From the NCBI RefSeq assembly GCF_026810225.1, contig NZ_CP113865.1:1632001-1696000 (forward strand): DNA of 64,000 bases. The letters run 5' to 3'. Of this stretch, positions 1 to 9,488 are shown piece after piece; position 1 is the stretch's first letter, and each line of letters starts with the position of its first letter. The stretch comes from Caldicellulosiruptor morganii. Lineage in GTDB: Bacteria > Bacillota > Thermoanaerobacteria > Caldicellulosiruptorales > Caldicellulosiruptoraceae. The notes under the pieces are model-generated. The model searched no databases. It was given only the letters and a program-made list of their open reading frames with translations, and was not told the origin of the DNA. The position numbers and the translations under genes are program-made.

Positions 1-1861
1 TATTTGAAATCAAAGTGATGTTGTTTTCTCTAACCAGGGTATCAAAATAGTAGTTTTTAAACTCAAACTCAACAGGCTTATCTTTTTCTGCTCTGAAGCT
101 GAAGTTATCGTCGTTTTCGCATGACATATAAACCCTGACATATCTTTTTGGTCTTAAAAGCCTGTACAAAATCACACCTGTTACTATCCCCACCACAAGT
201 ATTCCAAAAAATACAAACGGATTAAATCCGAAAAAGTCTTTAATATATAGTTCTTTCAGCCCTCTGCTACTTACCCCGGAAAACCTTGCGAAGGCTGATT
301 TAAAAAATGGAACAACAAATACGTTTGTAAATTGCACCATAAATGCACTCACAATTATTACAAATATCGATATAGCCATCAATGGCAGGTGTCGCAAAGC
401 CTCAAAATATTCAATTCTTTTTGTATCTTTTCCATCAGAGAGAATTTTTCCGATAAACTTTGTCCAGAACACGACAGTAAATGCACTGCCAAATATTATT
501 TCAAGCATGGCAACAATATTCTGGGTTGAAACTTCTATTGCAATCCATTTTGTAATCAAAACACCAAACGGCAAAAGCAGCATAGAGATACTTCCCAAAA
601 GAGTAAGATATGCTGCTAATGGCATTTTGTATTTAATCCCGTCCATATCTTCTATATTTCGTGAACCAATGCCCTGCTCAATTGAACCCACACACAAAAA
701 CAAAAGCGCTTTTGAAACACCGTGTAGAATAATCAAAAGTGCTGCTGCATAAATTGAATACACATTTGCAATAGATGATAGTGCAATTATAAGCCCCAGA
801 TTTGAAATTGTTGAGTATGCCAGAATCCTTTTTGCATTTGTCTGAAATATTGCCAGAAGCGCTGCTGCAACAAATGTAAATGCCCCCAGAACAGCAATTA
901 TATTTGATAACCACGTATCAATATAAACAGGCGATAGCCTCAAAATCAGATAAACCCCTGCCTTTACCATTGTGCTTGAATGCAAAAGCGCTGACACAGG
1001 TGTTGGTGCTACCATTGCACCCAAAAGCCAGCTTTGAAACGGAAACTGTGCTGATTTTGTAAATCCCGCCAGTGCCAAAAAAGCAACTGGTATCATTAAT
1101 ATAGCGCTATCCTGCGACTTTATAATCTCACTCAAAGAAATAGCACCGGATTTATAGTACATAAATATTATACCCAGCACAAAAGAAAGCCCGCCGACAG
1201 AGTTTAGCAAAAGGGCTCTTGTTGCATTTTTAATACTTTCTTCATTCTGGTCATGTGAAATTAACAGGAATGAGCAAAGGGTTGTAATCTCCCAGAAAAA
1301 GTACACCCACAGGATATTGTTTGACAAAACAAGCCCGTTCATAGCACCCAAAAAGAGCATTATTACCCCAAAGAATACATTCTGCCTGCTTTTTTCAAGA
1401 TGCAGGTGTTTTTCATGCTCATCCATATATGAAAGAGCAAAAATACTGATAAGTACCCCTATTACATTTATCAGCATAAGCATTATAAAAGTCAGATGGT
1501 CAACATAAAAGACACTTTCAACTTCCAATTTTCCTGCCCTAAATTCAAACACAAACATAAAAACAAATTGCAAAGCTGCAAGAAGGCTTATGAGGTTATT
1601 TCTGAGTTTTATACCTATCAAGAATATTACAGCGAGCAGGAAATAATCAGCAAATGTTATAAGATACTCAAGAGCAACACTTAAACTGTGAGAAAGCTTT
1701 ACTTCTCTGTCACCCTGCAAAATAGCAAATACCATCAGTACAACCAGCACAGCAGACATCAAAAAAACAATAGCTTTTCTGAACGTGTTATTGTTAAACA
1801 GATAAACAAAAGCTGCAGCTATAATTGGTACAAATATAAGCGCTAAATAGATATACTCCAT
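1..1861 (-). CDS. NuoL/EchA-like proton-translocating membrane subunit (partial, C-terminus outside window)
   Basis: About 620 residues are visible before the left edge and no stop is reached. Nearly all of the protein is hydrophobic, with many predicted membrane helices. It carries the proton-pump signature around HSSTMVKAGVYL, as in complex I NuoL, Mrp antiporter and Ech/Hyf hydrogenase large membrane subunits. The start ATG at 1861 follows a GAAAGGGG ribosome site. The family couples electron transfer to H+ or Na+ movement in the cytoplasmic membrane. Length and the absence of a nuo cluster on this side suggest the first gene of an Ech-type hydrogenase operon (EchA), but the neighbours lie outside the window, so an Mrp or formate-hydrogenlyase subunit remains possible. 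Confidence 0.75.
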   Translation of the reverse strand, partial: MEYIYLALIFVPIIAAAFVYLFNNNTFRKAIVFLMSAVLVVLMVFAILQGDREVKLSHSLSVALEYLITFADYFLLAVIFLIGIKLRNNLISLLAALQFVFMFVFEFRAGKLEVESVFYVDHLTFIMLMLINVIGVLISIFALSYMDEHEKHLHLEKSRQNVFFGVIMLFLGAMNGLVLSNNILWVYFFWEITTLCSFLLISHDQNEESIKNATRALLLNSVGGLSFVLGIIFMYYKSGAISLSEIIKSQDSAILMIPVAFLALAGFTKSAQFPFQSWLLGAMVAPTPVSALLHSSTMVKAGVYLILRLSPVYIDTWLSNIIAVLGAFTFVAAALLAIFQTNAKRILAYSTISNLGLIIALSSIANVYSIYAAALLIILHGVSKALLFLCVGSIEQGIGSRNIEDMDGIKYKMPLAAYLTLLGSISMLLLPFGVLITKWIAIEVSTQNIVAMLEIIFGSAFTVVFWTKFIGKILSDGKDTKRIEYFEALRHLPLMAISIFVIIVSAFMVQFTNVFVVPFFKSAFARFSGVSSRGLKELYIKDFFGFNPFVFFGILVVGIVTGVILYRLLRPKRYVRVYMSCENDDNFSFRAEKDKPVEFEFKNYYFDTLVRENNITLISN

Positions 1862-1912
1862 ATGCCCAATATTGCCCCTTTCTCTTTGTGATGATAAACT
1901 ATTGCTATTAAG

Positions 1913-1969
1913 ATTATAGCATATTCTCGTTGTCTTGTATACAGTATGCAAAAGTTAATTTGTTAACAA
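1913..1969 (-). promoter_or_regulatory. Promoter with Rex-like operator upstream of the NuoL/EchA-like gene
   Basis: On the minus strand an extended -10 (TGCTATAAT, 1913-1921) lies about 50 bases upstream of the ATG. At 1952-1969 the plus strand reads AAGTTAATTTGTTAACAA, which matches the Rex operator TTGTTAA-N4-TTAACAA at 12 of 14 defined positions. Rex is the NADH/NAD+ sensing repressor that often controls hydrogenase and fermentation genes in Firmicutes. The site lies between divergent genes, so it could act on either. This is inference from the motif alone. Confidence 0.4.
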
Positions 1970-2029
1970 AGTCCAAAATATATGAGAACCTTCCTTCTTT
2001 TTTTGTTTAATATTTCTGGTAAGAAGGTG

Positions 2030-2893
2030 ATGAGCTTGATAAAACTTGCTGCAATCGACATAGACGGAACGCTATTGGATGACAGTGGTAACATTCCCGA
2101 AAAGAACCTAAAAGCCTTGCAAAAAGCATCAACAGAATACGGTATAAGTATAGCTCTGTGTACTGGAAGGGGTGCCTCTGCTTTTGAGATTGCTAAAAAG
2201 CTCCAGGTTGCCTGCCATCTAATATTAGCAAATGGAGTTTACATTTTCGATAATATTCTATCCAGGCCCATTGTGAAAAACTATTTAAAAGAGAGTGCAA
2301 AAATAGAGATTTTGAGCTTTTTAGAACAAAGTCATTTTGATGTTGATTACTATATCGTCCTGGGTTTTGAAGAGGATTTCCATATGATATACAAATGGAG
2401 AGATAACCATGATACATACTTTTTGAACTTTGTAAAAGGAAGGCAGCTTCACAAACCAACATATCCTCAAAAAAATCTTCTTGATTTTGCAAAATCTCCA
2501 ATCAGTCATATTGGAATTGTTGGAAGGTATGATAAGTTAAAATATCTGGCAGATATTTTTAAAAACCTAAGCTGCAACATAAACGTTATTTTATATTATG
2601 CATCTGATAACAAAGACTATGGATTTCTGGAAATTCTTGATATTGAGTCTTCTAAAGAAAAAGCTCTTTTAAAACTTTTAAAAATCAAGTCAATAAATCC
2701 AGAAAATGTTCTTGCAATTGGTGATAACTTCAATGACACTGGCATGTTTGAAATTGCAAATGTAAGTGTTGCAGTTGCAAATGCGCCTGATGAAGTAAAA
2801 AGACTTGCAAAGTTTGTAACATGTGCTACAAATAATCAGGGGGCAATTGCAGAAGCTTTCGAAAGATTTGTGTTTTGCAAAAAGCAGATCTGA
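2030..2893 (+). CDS. HAD-superfamily (Cof-type) sugar/nucleotide phosphatase
   Basis: The 287-residue protein has HAD motif I (DIDGTLLDD) near the N-terminus and motif IV (GDNFNDTGMFEIA) near residue 235, with a Cof-like cap domain between them. The nucleophile is the first Asp of motif I. Such enzymes dephosphorylate small sugar phosphates or FMN/PLP-type substrates in the cytoplasm; the substrate cannot be read from the sequence. An ATG at 1982 in the same frame lacks a ribosome site. The ATG at 2030, or TTG at 2036 just after AAGAAGGTGATG, fits better. It stands alone and is transcribed away from the hydrogenase-like gene. Confidence 0.8.
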   Translation: MSLIKLAAIDIDGTLLDDSGNIPEKNLKALQKASTEYGISIALCTGRGASAFEIAKKLQVACHLILANGVYIFDNILSRPIVKNYLKESAKIEILSFLEQSHFDVDYYIVLGFEEDFHMIYKWRDNHDTYFLNFVKGRQLHKPTYPQKNLLDFAKSPISHIGIVGRYDKLKYLADIFKNLSCNINVILYYASDNKDYGFLEILDIESSKEKALLKLLKIKSINPENVLAIGDNFNDTGMFEIANVSVAVANAPDEVKRLAKFVTCATNNQGAIAEAFERFVFCKKQI

Positions 2894-2934
2894 AAAAAAC
2901 AAAAGGGCTGGTCTTTCGAACTACCTGCCAGCCC
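2892..2934 (-). terminator. Rho-independent terminator of the amidase gene
   Basis: GGGCTGG (2905-2911) pairs with CCAGCCC (2928-2934). On the minus strand the hairpin is followed by a T-rich tract, and it sits just after the amidase stop at 2944. It lies tail to tail with the HAD gene and may serve both. Confidence 0.8.
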
Positions 2935-2943
2935 ATACCTTAT

Positions 2944-5079
2944 TTATCTTCGGTAATTTGTCCTTATAAGCTCCACAGCATCGGCAATAGCCTTTGCAAC
3001 TGCGTCTTTGAAAGAATCACTTAAAAGAAGGTTCAAATCATCCTGATTTGTCCCAAATGCAACCTCCACCAAAACAGCCGGCATGTTTGATGTTTTTAAA
3101 ACAACCAGATTGGGTCTTTCAACAATACCTTTGTTTTGCGTACCTACATTTTTAACTATATAGTCCAGTACAACCTGCGCAAATTGCTTATCCGAAATAA
3201 AACCATTTAAATTCTTTTCCTTGTACAAAACCATTGTGCCACGGGTTTGAGGATTGTTTATTGCATTGTTGTGGATAGATATAAACAGGTCAGCATTAAG
3301 GCTATTTGCCATCTTTGTCCTGTCATAAAGGTCAACAAACTTGTCTGTCTCTCTTGACATGTAAACATCATACCCGAGACTTTTGAGCTTGTCTCTGAGC
3401 CTCAATGATATATCAAGGTTAAAATCCTTTTCGTTGTATGTTATTTTTTTGCCATTGACAATCTTTGTATAGATGGCACCGGGGTCAGACCCGCCATGCC
3501 CGGGGTCAATAAAGATTTTAAGCTTTTTCTGTTGTTTTGGCTTTTGTGAAAAACCGATTATGATGTTTTTTTCGCTTTTGTTAATTGAAGCTACATAATC
3601 AGGATTAACCGCAATAGTTACTGTGCAACCATCATCCTGATATACCGAATAAACACTGCTGATAATTGTACCTTTGAGATTGTAGACATCATCTGAGATT
3701 GCAACCGGATTTTTGCTAACTATTCTTATTATGTTGTTTGCAGTATCATATGTGTAGTTAATGTCATATACAAATGGAGAGCTTATAACAAGACCATTTG
3801 TATTATAAAGCTTTATGTTTGCATATTGATTCGCAAACACAACTTCCAACTTGCTATCAAACCTGTTCATCACAAATACATTTGCCTTTGTTGAAAAAAC
3901 AACCTGAGCATTGTTTGAATCAATATTTGAAAGAACATAGTAATCTATTATTCCATCATTCACCTGAAAAAGACTTCCATTGTCAAGGTTAAATTGAGCG
4001 CCTTTTAAATTTAAAACAACAAATGACTCATCTGCCCTGTAAATATCACTTACAACCGTCGGCACAATATCCATCTGTACTACAGAAAAGCTATCTGCGC
4101 TTGTGATGTTAATCTTTTGCACCATGTAGACACTGCTTTTGGCTTCATAATTATTCTGCTGACTTTCCTGATTATTACCAGAAAGATTTATATTGCTGCT
4201 ATCTATATTTGTTTTATTTTCAATAACCTCAGGCAAATCAATTTCAACTTTTATTTGGTTGTCAGCTTTGCTGATTTTATAGTTTTTAACCAAAGTAGCA
4301 TCATAATCAATAACAACTCTTGCAAATGGCTCTCCAGTTGATGTTTTGTTCAAAGCATGTCTTATTCTTAAAATCCCACTTTTGCCAATTTGAATAGTAT
4401 TGTTTTGTAAATTATCAATTGTATTTAAAATATCTACTACTATCCTGTCAGGATTTGATAAGACATAATCTTTGTATGTAGCAGATGCAGAAGTAATTAT
4501 CAGCAAAGTGAATTTGTTATTTTCAATTGAATATTTCAAATCAGAAAGATAAATGCTCTGCGATACTGCTCTTTGTAAATCCCCCCGTGATGTCAAAATT
4601 TTAGAAGATGAATTCTTTTTATTTGAAGAACTTTTCTGACTGGAAGATACTACAGCCTTTTTGGCTGTCAATTTAACTATCTTCCTGGCTCTGTCTTCCT
4701 GATAATAATATCCAAAAATTGATGATATATCCTTTGCCAGTATGTATGATTTCCCGTTTTTGAGCAAGACCTTTCCAGAAAGAGTTTTCCTGGTTTTATT
4801 GTAATAGTAATAGGTCCTCTCAATATAAAATTCATAAGTATCTTTGGATTTTCTTGCCGAAACCTTTTTAGATTTTGAGTCATATGAAACCGCATATCCC
4901 TTATACCTGAAAAAGTCGGAGAGAGCAAAATAAATGCTTTTATTATATTCCAGAATCCTGACCGAATCAACCTGCTTGCTATCTACAAAGAGTTTGTAAG
5001 AGGTGGCCGCAAAAGCTGAGACAAGTAGCAACATGGAGATCAAAAAAACTACAAACGATATTTTTGTCTTTTTCACCAC
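2944..5079 (-). CDS. Secreted N-acetylmuramoyl-L-alanine amidase with copper-amine-oxidase-N-like and AMIN domains
   Basis: The 711-residue protein starts with a hydrophobic signal segment (residues ~8-25). Next come a copper-amine-oxidase-N-like domain (~30-150), a Lys/Ser-rich spacer, an AMIN domain (~180-290), a second beta-rich region, and an Amidase_3 catalytic domain (~520-711). Zinc ligands and catalytic residues are visible as DPGHGG, YNEKDF, ISIHNN and VLVEVAF. The enzyme cleaves the bond between N-acetylmuramic acid and L-Ala in peptidoglycan outside the cell; AMIN domains direct such amidases to the wall. The start is one of two consecutive GTG codons. A shorter CwlD-like relative is encoded at 16143-16715. 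Confidence 0.9.
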   Translation of the reverse strand: MVKKTKISFVVFLISMLLLVSAFAATSYKLFVDSKQVDSVRILEYNKSIYFALSDFFRYKGYAVSYDSKSKKVSARKSKDTYEFYIERTYYYYNKTRKTLSGKVLLKNGKSYILAKDISSIFGYYYQEDRARKIVKLTAKKAVVSSSQKSSSNKKNSSSKILTSRGDLQRAVSQSIYLSDLKYSIENNKFTLLIITSASATYKDYVLSNPDRIVVDILNTIDNLQNNTIQIGKSGILRIRHALNKTSTGEPFARVVIDYDATLVKNYKISKADNQIKVEIDLPEVIENKTNIDSSNINLSGNNQESQQNNYEAKSSVYMVQKINITSADSFSVVQMDIVPTVVSDIYRADESFVVLNLKGAQFNLDNGSLFQVNDGIIDYYVLSNIDSNNAQVVFSTKANVFVMNRFDSKLEVVFANQYANIKLYNTNGLVISSPFVYDINYTYDTANNIIRIVSKNPVAISDDVYNLKGTIISSVYSVYQDDGCTVTIAVNPDYVASINKSEKNIIIGFSQKPKQQKKLKIFIDPGHGGSDPGAIYTKIVNGKKITYNEKDFNLDISLRLRDKLKSLGYDVYMSRETDKFVDLYDRTKMANSLNADLFISIHNNAINNPQTRGTMVLYKEKNLNGFISDKQFAQVVLDYIVKNVGTQNKGIVERPNLVVLKTSNMPAVLVEVAFGTNQDDLNLLLSDSFKDAVAKAIADAVELIRTNYRR

Positions 5080-5113
5080 AACCTACCCCGCAAAAAATGT
5101 CATTTATAGTTAT

Positions 5114-5142
5114 ATAATACCCCACACTGTCGAATAAATCAA
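5114..5142 (-). promoter_or_regulatory. Promoter of the AMIN amidase gene
   Basis: On the minus strand TTGATT (-35, 5137-5142) and TATTAT (-10, 5114-5119) are 17 bases apart, upstream of the GTG start at 5079. Confidence 0.55.
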
Positions 5143-5165
5143 TTTAAATATTTGGCAAAATGCTA

Positions 5166-5206
5166 TTGTATTATTATACACATTGATGTATAATTATTTG
5201 CATAGT
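5166..5206 (+). promoter_or_regulatory. Promoter of argCB with a possible ARG box
   Basis: TTGTAT (5166-5171) and TATAAT (5189-5194) are separated by 17 bases, about 47 bases before the argC start. The imperfect palindrome TGTATAATTATTTGCA overlapping the -10 resembles an ArgR/AhrC operator, consistent with arginine repression. The operator assignment is weak. Confidence 0.5.
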
Positions 5207-5240
5207 AAACAGTCTATGAATTTAAGGAGATGAAAAAGAG

Positions 5241-6272
5241 TTGATTAAAGCATCCATAATCGGTGCATCAGGATACACCGGAATTGAGCTTATAAGGCTT
5301 TTGTTAAAGCATCCTGATGTCGAAATTTCATCAATTATTTCGTCCAGTAACAGGGATATTCCTATAGAAAAAACAAATCCTCAGTTTAAAAAAATTCTAA
5401 ATCTGACTTTTAAAGAATTTGACGCCGATCTGATAAAGGAAGCAGATGTTGTTTTCTGTGCTCTTCCACATGGAGTATCACAGGAATATGTCAAATTAGC
5501 CTATGACCTTGGCAAAGTTGTAATTGACTTAAGTAGCGATTTCAGATACAAAGACCTTGCTAGATATTCAAAAGACTATGGTGAACATAAGTATACAAAT
5601 CTTATAAGTGAAAGCAGCTATGGTCTTTGTGAAATATACAGAGAAGAAATCAAATCTTCAAAGATAATAGGAAATCCCGGCTGTTATCCAACAAGTGCTA
5701 TCCTGGGCTTAGCACCACTTTTGAAGAAAAAGCTTGTACAAAAAGATAGTATCATAATTGACTCAAAATCGGGCGTATCCGGCGCCGGTAAAAAGTCAGA
5801 CTTTGCTTATAGCTTTTGTGAGGTTGATGAAAATTTTAAAGCATATGGAGTTGCAAAACACAGGCATACAAGCGAAATAGAAGAAAAGTGCAGCTTTCTT
5901 TATGGTGAAACCTTGAATATTTCATTCACACCACATCTTCTACCTGTAAAAAGAGGAATTCTGTCAACAATATATGCAACACTTACGAAAAATTTGGATA
6001 AAAATGATCTTATTGAAATTTACAAACAGTTTTACAAAGATGAATTTTTTATAAGAATATATGAAGATGGTTTGCCAGAGTTAAAATATGTTACAGGAAC
6101 AAATTTTGTTGATATAGGGCTTGAAGTTGATAGAAAGACAAACAGAGTAATTGTAATTTCATGTATTGACAACCTAATTAAAGGAGCTGCCGGACAGGCT
6201 ATACAGAATATGAACATTAAGTTCTCTTTGAATGAAAAAACAGGTCTTGTAATGGCCGGAGAGTATTTTTGA
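5241..6272 (+). CDS. argC: N-acetyl-gamma-glutamyl-phosphate reductase
   Basis: The 343-residue protein begins with a TTG codon placed 8 bases after AAGGAG. It has the N-terminal Rossmann motif GASGYTGIELIRLL and the catalytic cysteine in GNPGCYPT (~residue 150), followed by the dimerisation domain. It performs the NADPH-dependent reduction of N-acetylglutamyl phosphate to the semialdehyde, third step of arginine synthesis. It lies 33 bases upstream of argB, without the argJ gene that often separates these two in Firmicutes. Length is normal for the family. Confidence 0.95.
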   Translation: MIKASIIGASGYTGIELIRLLLKHPDVEISSIISSSNRDIPIEKTNPQFKKILNLTFKEFDADLIKEADVVFCALPHGVSQEYVKLAYDLGKVVIDLSSDFRYKDLARYSKDYGEHKYTNLISESSYGLCEIYREEIKSSKIIGNPGCYPTSAILGLAPLLKKKLVQKDSIIIDSKSGVSGAGKKSDFAYSFCEVDENFKAYGVAKHRHTSEIEEKCSFLYGETLNISFTPHLLPVKRGILSTIYATLTKNLDKNDLIEIYKQFYKDEFFIRIYEDGLPELKYVTGTNFVDIGLEVDRKTNRVIVISCIDNLIKGAAGQAIQNMNIKFSLNEKTGLVMAGEYF

Positions 6273-6305
6273 AAAAAGTAAAATTCATGGAGGAATGACA
6301 AAAAA

Positions 6306-7187
6306 ATGTATGAAGAGATGGATAAATTGATTGAAAAGGCAAGTATTTTAATAGAAGCCCTTCCCTACATTCAAAAGCTTTATGGCAAGACAGTTGTAAT
6401 AAAATATGGTGGAAATGCAATGATAAATGACAAACTAAAAAACTGGGTTATGGAAGACATCACACTGTTAAAATACATTGGTGTTAATCCAATTGTTGTA
6501 CACGGTGGGGGACCGGATATCAATTCTGTTTTGAAAAAATTAAAGGTTGAAAGCCAGTTTGTAAACGGTCTTAGAGTGACAGATACTCAAACAATGGAAG
6601 TTGCGCAGATGGTCCTTGTTGGAAAAACAAACAAAGAGCTTGTATCAATGTTAAATCAAAAAGGTGGAAAAGCAATAGGCATATGTGGAATTGATGGAAA
6701 TCTGATTCAGGCAAGAAAACATTATGAAATTGTAAACGGAGAGAAAGTTGACTTAGGTTTTGTGGGTGAGGTTGTGTCAATCAACGCAAAGGTTCTGGAG
6801 ATGCTTGCAAAAGATGAATACATACCGGTTGTTGCTCCAATCGGCGTTGGAGAGGATGGTACAAGCTATAATATCAATGCCGACACTGTTGCTGCTGAGA
6901 TTGCAAAGGCAATAAAAGCTGAAAAGCTCATGTTTATGACAGATGTTGAGGGATTAAAGTTCGACAAAAACAGCCCTGAGATTATATCGGCAATCAGCGC
7001 CGATGAGGTTTTAAAGATGATTGATGAGGGAAAAATTGATGGTGGAATGATTCCAAAGGTTTTGGGCTGTATTGACGCTCTGAAGCATGGAGTTGGTCGT
7101 ACTCATATTCTGGATGGTCGAATTCCGCATTGTATCCTGCTTGAAATATTCACCGACAAAGGAATTGGTACCATGATACATTTATAA
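6306..7187 (+). CDS. argB: Acetylglutamate kinase
   Basis: The 293-residue amino-acid-kinase-fold protein carries KYGGNAM near residue 36 and the glycine-rich substrate/ATP segments VHGGGPDI and GGMIPKV. It phosphorylates N-acetyl-L-glutamate, the committed step of arginine synthesis. The N-terminal ~25-residue helix before the kinase fold is the extension found in hexameric, arginine-inhibited NAGKs, so feedback inhibition is likely (inference). It is second in an argCB operon and is followed by a strong terminator. A ribosome site (GGAGG) lies about 12 bases before the ATG. Confidence 0.95.
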   Translation: MYEEMDKLIEKASILIEALPYIQKLYGKTVVIKYGGNAMINDKLKNWVMEDITLLKYIGVNPIVVHGGGPDINSVLKKLKVESQFVNGLRVTDTQTMEVAQMVLVGKTNKELVSMLNQKGGKAIGICGIDGNLIQARKHYEIVNGEKVDLGFVGEVVSINAKVLEMLAKDEYIPVVAPIGVGEDGTSYNINADTVAAEIAKAIKAEKLMFMTDVEGLKFDKNSPEIISAISADEVLKMIDEGKIDGGMIPKVLGCIDALKHGVGRTHILDGRIPHCILLEIFTDKGIGTMIHL

Positions 7188-7205
7188 CAATAAAAACAAA
7201 ATGTT

Positions 7206-7240
7206 CAGGCTGCTCGTATACATAAAGAGCAGCCTGTTTT
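7206..7240 (+). terminator. Terminator shared by argCB and rlmH
   Basis: A 10-bp stem CAGGCTGCTC (7206-7215) / GAGCAGCCTG (7227-7236) is followed by TTTTATTT. An A-rich run on the other side makes it bidirectional between convergent operons. Confidence 0.85.
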
Positions 7241-7703
7241 ATTTATGATATTTAATCCCTTTAATAATTGTAAATCCCCTGTAAACCTGTTCATAAACAA
7301 GCACTCTAAAAAGCTGATGGGGAAAAGTAAATCTTGAAAATGATATCAGCAAATTTGCTCTTCTTTTTACAGCATCTGATAGTCCATTTGAACCACCTAT
7401 TACAAATACTACATCCTCACTCTTTGAGATTTTTTCATGAAGCAGCTGTGCAAACTGCTCAGAACTCAGCTGAGTCCCTTTTACATCAAAAACTATTACA
7501 TAGTGATTATCTTTTATATGTTTCAAAATCTTTTCAGCCTCTTTTGCCAAAAGCAACTCAATATTTGGATACCTGTTTTCATCCTCTTCTTTTATTTCAA
7601 CTTCCTCAATTTTTATCCACTTAGAAAGTCGTTTTCTATACTCATCTATAGCTTCTTTGAAATATTTTTCTTTTACTGTCCCAACACAAATTACTTTTAT
7701 CAT
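7239..7703 (-). CDS. rlmH: 23S rRNA (pseudouridine1915-N3)-methyltransferase
   Basis: The 154-residue SPOUT-family methyltransferase has the AdoMet-binding knot residues VFVIGGSNGL and the C-terminal signature FPHQLFRVLVYEQVYRG. It methylates pseudouridine 1915 in helix 69 of 23S rRNA on assembled ribosomes. It is last in a three-gene minus-strand operon after tsaC and the phosphatase, and its start overlaps the phosphatase stop by 4 bases, indicating coupled translation. Confidence 0.93.
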   Translation of the reverse strand: MIKVICVGTVKEKYFKEAIDEYRKRLSKWIKIEEVEIKEEDENRYPNIELLLAKEAEKILKHIKDNHYVIVFDVKGTQLSSEQFAQLLHEKISKSEDVVFVIGGSNGLSDAVKRRANLLISFSRFTFPHQLFRVLVYEQVYRGFTIIKGIKYHK

Positions 7704-8170
7704 ATGTCATCCACTTTCGTCAGGAGTCTGTCAATCAGGCTATTTAACTCATCTCTGCACTTTCTGTACTCGTCAATATCACCACCGTATGGGTCAACCA
7801 CATCAAGGTCATCCCTTCTATCTGATACATACTCTTTTAGAGTAAAGACCTTATCCATCGCTCCAGGATACATATTGATTATTGCCTCTTTATGATATTT
7901 TTCCATTGTCAAAATCAAACTGCTCTCCTTTATCATATCTTCACTAATCAACCTTGACACATGAGAAGAAATATCAATTCCGAGCTCGTTCATAACCAAT
8001 ACGGCATTCTTTGAAGCCTTTTGCGGAAAAAAAGCAGACAGACCAGCCGATTCAACCTCAATATTGTCTATATTCATCTTCCTCAGCTTATCCTTTAAAA
8101 GATATTCAGCCATAGGACTTCTGCACGTATTCCCTGTGCACACAAAAAGTATCTTTTTCCTCTTCATCAC
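7700..8170 (-). CDS. Low-molecular-weight protein-tyrosine/arginine phosphatase (YwlE-like)
   Basis: The 156-residue protein begins with the phosphatase P-loop CTGNTCRS, in which Thr follows the nucleophilic Cys as in protein-arginine phosphatases. The general-acid motif DPYGGD is near residue 125. YwlE removes phosphate from arginine residues marked for Clp degradation; classical relatives act on phosphotyrosine. The position directly after the Sua5/TsaC gene is the same as in Bacillus (ywlC-ywlE neighbourhood). The genes overlap by 4 bases on both sides. The arginine-phosphatase call is inference from motif and synteny. Confidence 0.85.
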   Translation of the reverse strand: MMKRKKILFVCTGNTCRSPMAEYLLKDKLRKMNIDNIEVESAGLSAFFPQKASKNAVLVMNELGIDISSHVSRLISEDMIKESSLILTMEKYHKEAIINMYPGAMDKVFTLKEYVSDRRDDLDVVDPYGGDIDEYRKCRDELNSLIDRLLTKVDDI

Positions 8171-9207
8171 AACACCTCAATTACATTGTTCGCTGAGGCT
8201 TTGAAAAGCCTGTTTTCAAGTGCAAGATATTCTATTCCAAACTCTCCCCATTCACAGAGAATATAATCAACACCAAGCTGATTAAACTTTCTCAGGACAG
8301 AAAACAGATTTCTGCTACACTCTTCACAGTCAAACATGCTACCCAGTATCAGTTTATACTGAGATTCAAAATTTAAAGCTGTCTCATAAAAGCAAAGTAT
8401 ACCAACCCTGTATCCTTTCGCCTCCAAATTTTTCTTTATTTCGTTTATCTTATCTATCCTTTTATGAGCTTTACCTTTAACCACTATCAATTTTGCATCC
8501 GGCGCATAGTGCCTGTACTTCATACCCGGTGCTTTTGGTGATGATGAAATATTCCCATTCAAAGCCGAGGGGTCATATTCAATCTCATCTATAATCTCTT
8601 TTAAAACAGAAAAAGGCACTGCACCCGGGCGCAGTATACAGGGCTTTGAGGTGCTCAGGTCAACAACTGTTGATTCAAGCCCAAAAGAGCACCTGCCACC
8701 GTCAATTATCACATCAACTTTGCCAAAAAGGTCATCTATCACATGCTGAGCTTCGGTTGGGCTTGGCCTGCCAGATACATTTGCAGACGGTGCTGCAATG
8801 GGTACACCTGATAGTCTTATTAATTCAAGCGCAATTTTATTATTCGGCATTCTAATGCCAACTGTTGAAAGTCCTGCTGTGACATTATCAGGAATACACT
8901 TTTTCTTAGGCAATACAATTGTAAGAGGTCCTGGCCACAATCTTTTAATGAGGTCATATACTCTTTTGTCGGTAACTTCAGCACACATCTCAAGCATATC
9001 TATTGAAGAAATATGAACAATCAATGGATTGTCCTGAGGTCTTCCTTTTGCCACAAAAATCCTGTCAACCGCCTCTTTCAAAAGTGCATTTGCTCCAAGT
9101 CCATAAACAGTCTCGGTGGGAAATGCAACCAGACCACCTTCTCTTAAAATTTGAGCCGCCTTTGAAAGTTCATCATAATCTATTCTCTCTTTAGCATCAA
9201 TTATCAT
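8167..9207 (-). CDS. tsaC: L-threonylcarbamoyladenylate synthase (Sua5/YwlC type)
   Basis: About 346 residues comprise an N-terminal YrdC domain (~1-200) with the conserved FPTETVYGLG segment, and a C-terminal Sua5 domain (~230-346), so this is the long Sua5 form rather than the short TsaC form. It makes threonylcarbamoyl-AMP for the t6A37 modification of ANN-decoding tRNAs. An in-frame GTG lies at 9225, but the ATG at 9207 sits 8 bases after GGAG and is the better start. It is first in the tsaC-phosphatase-rlmH operon. Confidence 0.92.
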   Translation of the reverse strand: MIIDAKERIDYDELSKAAQILREGGLVAFPTETVYGLGANALLKEAVDRIFVAKGRPQDNPLIVHISSIDMLEMCAEVTDKRVYDLIKRLWPGPLTIVLPKKKCIPDNVTAGLSTVGIRMPNNKIALELIRLSGVPIAAPSANVSGRPSPTEAQHVIDDLFGKVDVIIDGGRCSFGLESTVVDLSTSKPCILRPGAVPFSVLKEIIDEIEYDPSALNGNISSSPKAPGMKYRHYAPDAKLIVVKGKAHKRIDKINEIKKNLEAKGYRVGILCFYETALNFESQYKLILGSMFDCEECSRNLFSVLRKFNQLGVDYILCEWGEFGIEYLALENRLFKASANNVIEVL

Positions 9208-9246
9208 GGTCATAACTCCAACCACTCCAGCAAAAGTAGTGCAAAA

Positions 9247-9275
9247 AATTTATCACAAATCAGAAATTGTCTCAA
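9247..9275 (-). promoter_or_regulatory. Promoter of the tsaC operon
   Basis: On the minus strand TTGAGA (9270-9275) and TAAATT (9247-9252) have a 17-base spacer. The rest of the 9226-9488 intergenic stretch is AT-rich and holds only a short palindrome, GGTTTACATAAACC (9360-9373). Confidence 0.5.
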
Positions 9276-9488
9276 TTGTAAGTAGTCTTTTTGCAATTAT
9301 ATTCCGTAATCATCTTATTCTAAACATCATATCATTACACCAGCATATGCTATAGGACAGGTTTACATAAACCCATAAAAAAACTTAATAAACAAACCAT
9401 TAATTAATCAATATCTACTATAATTGGTATAAAATATTAATAAGCATTGTTGTAAAATACTGAACCTTATAAACAAAAATACAAGCAT

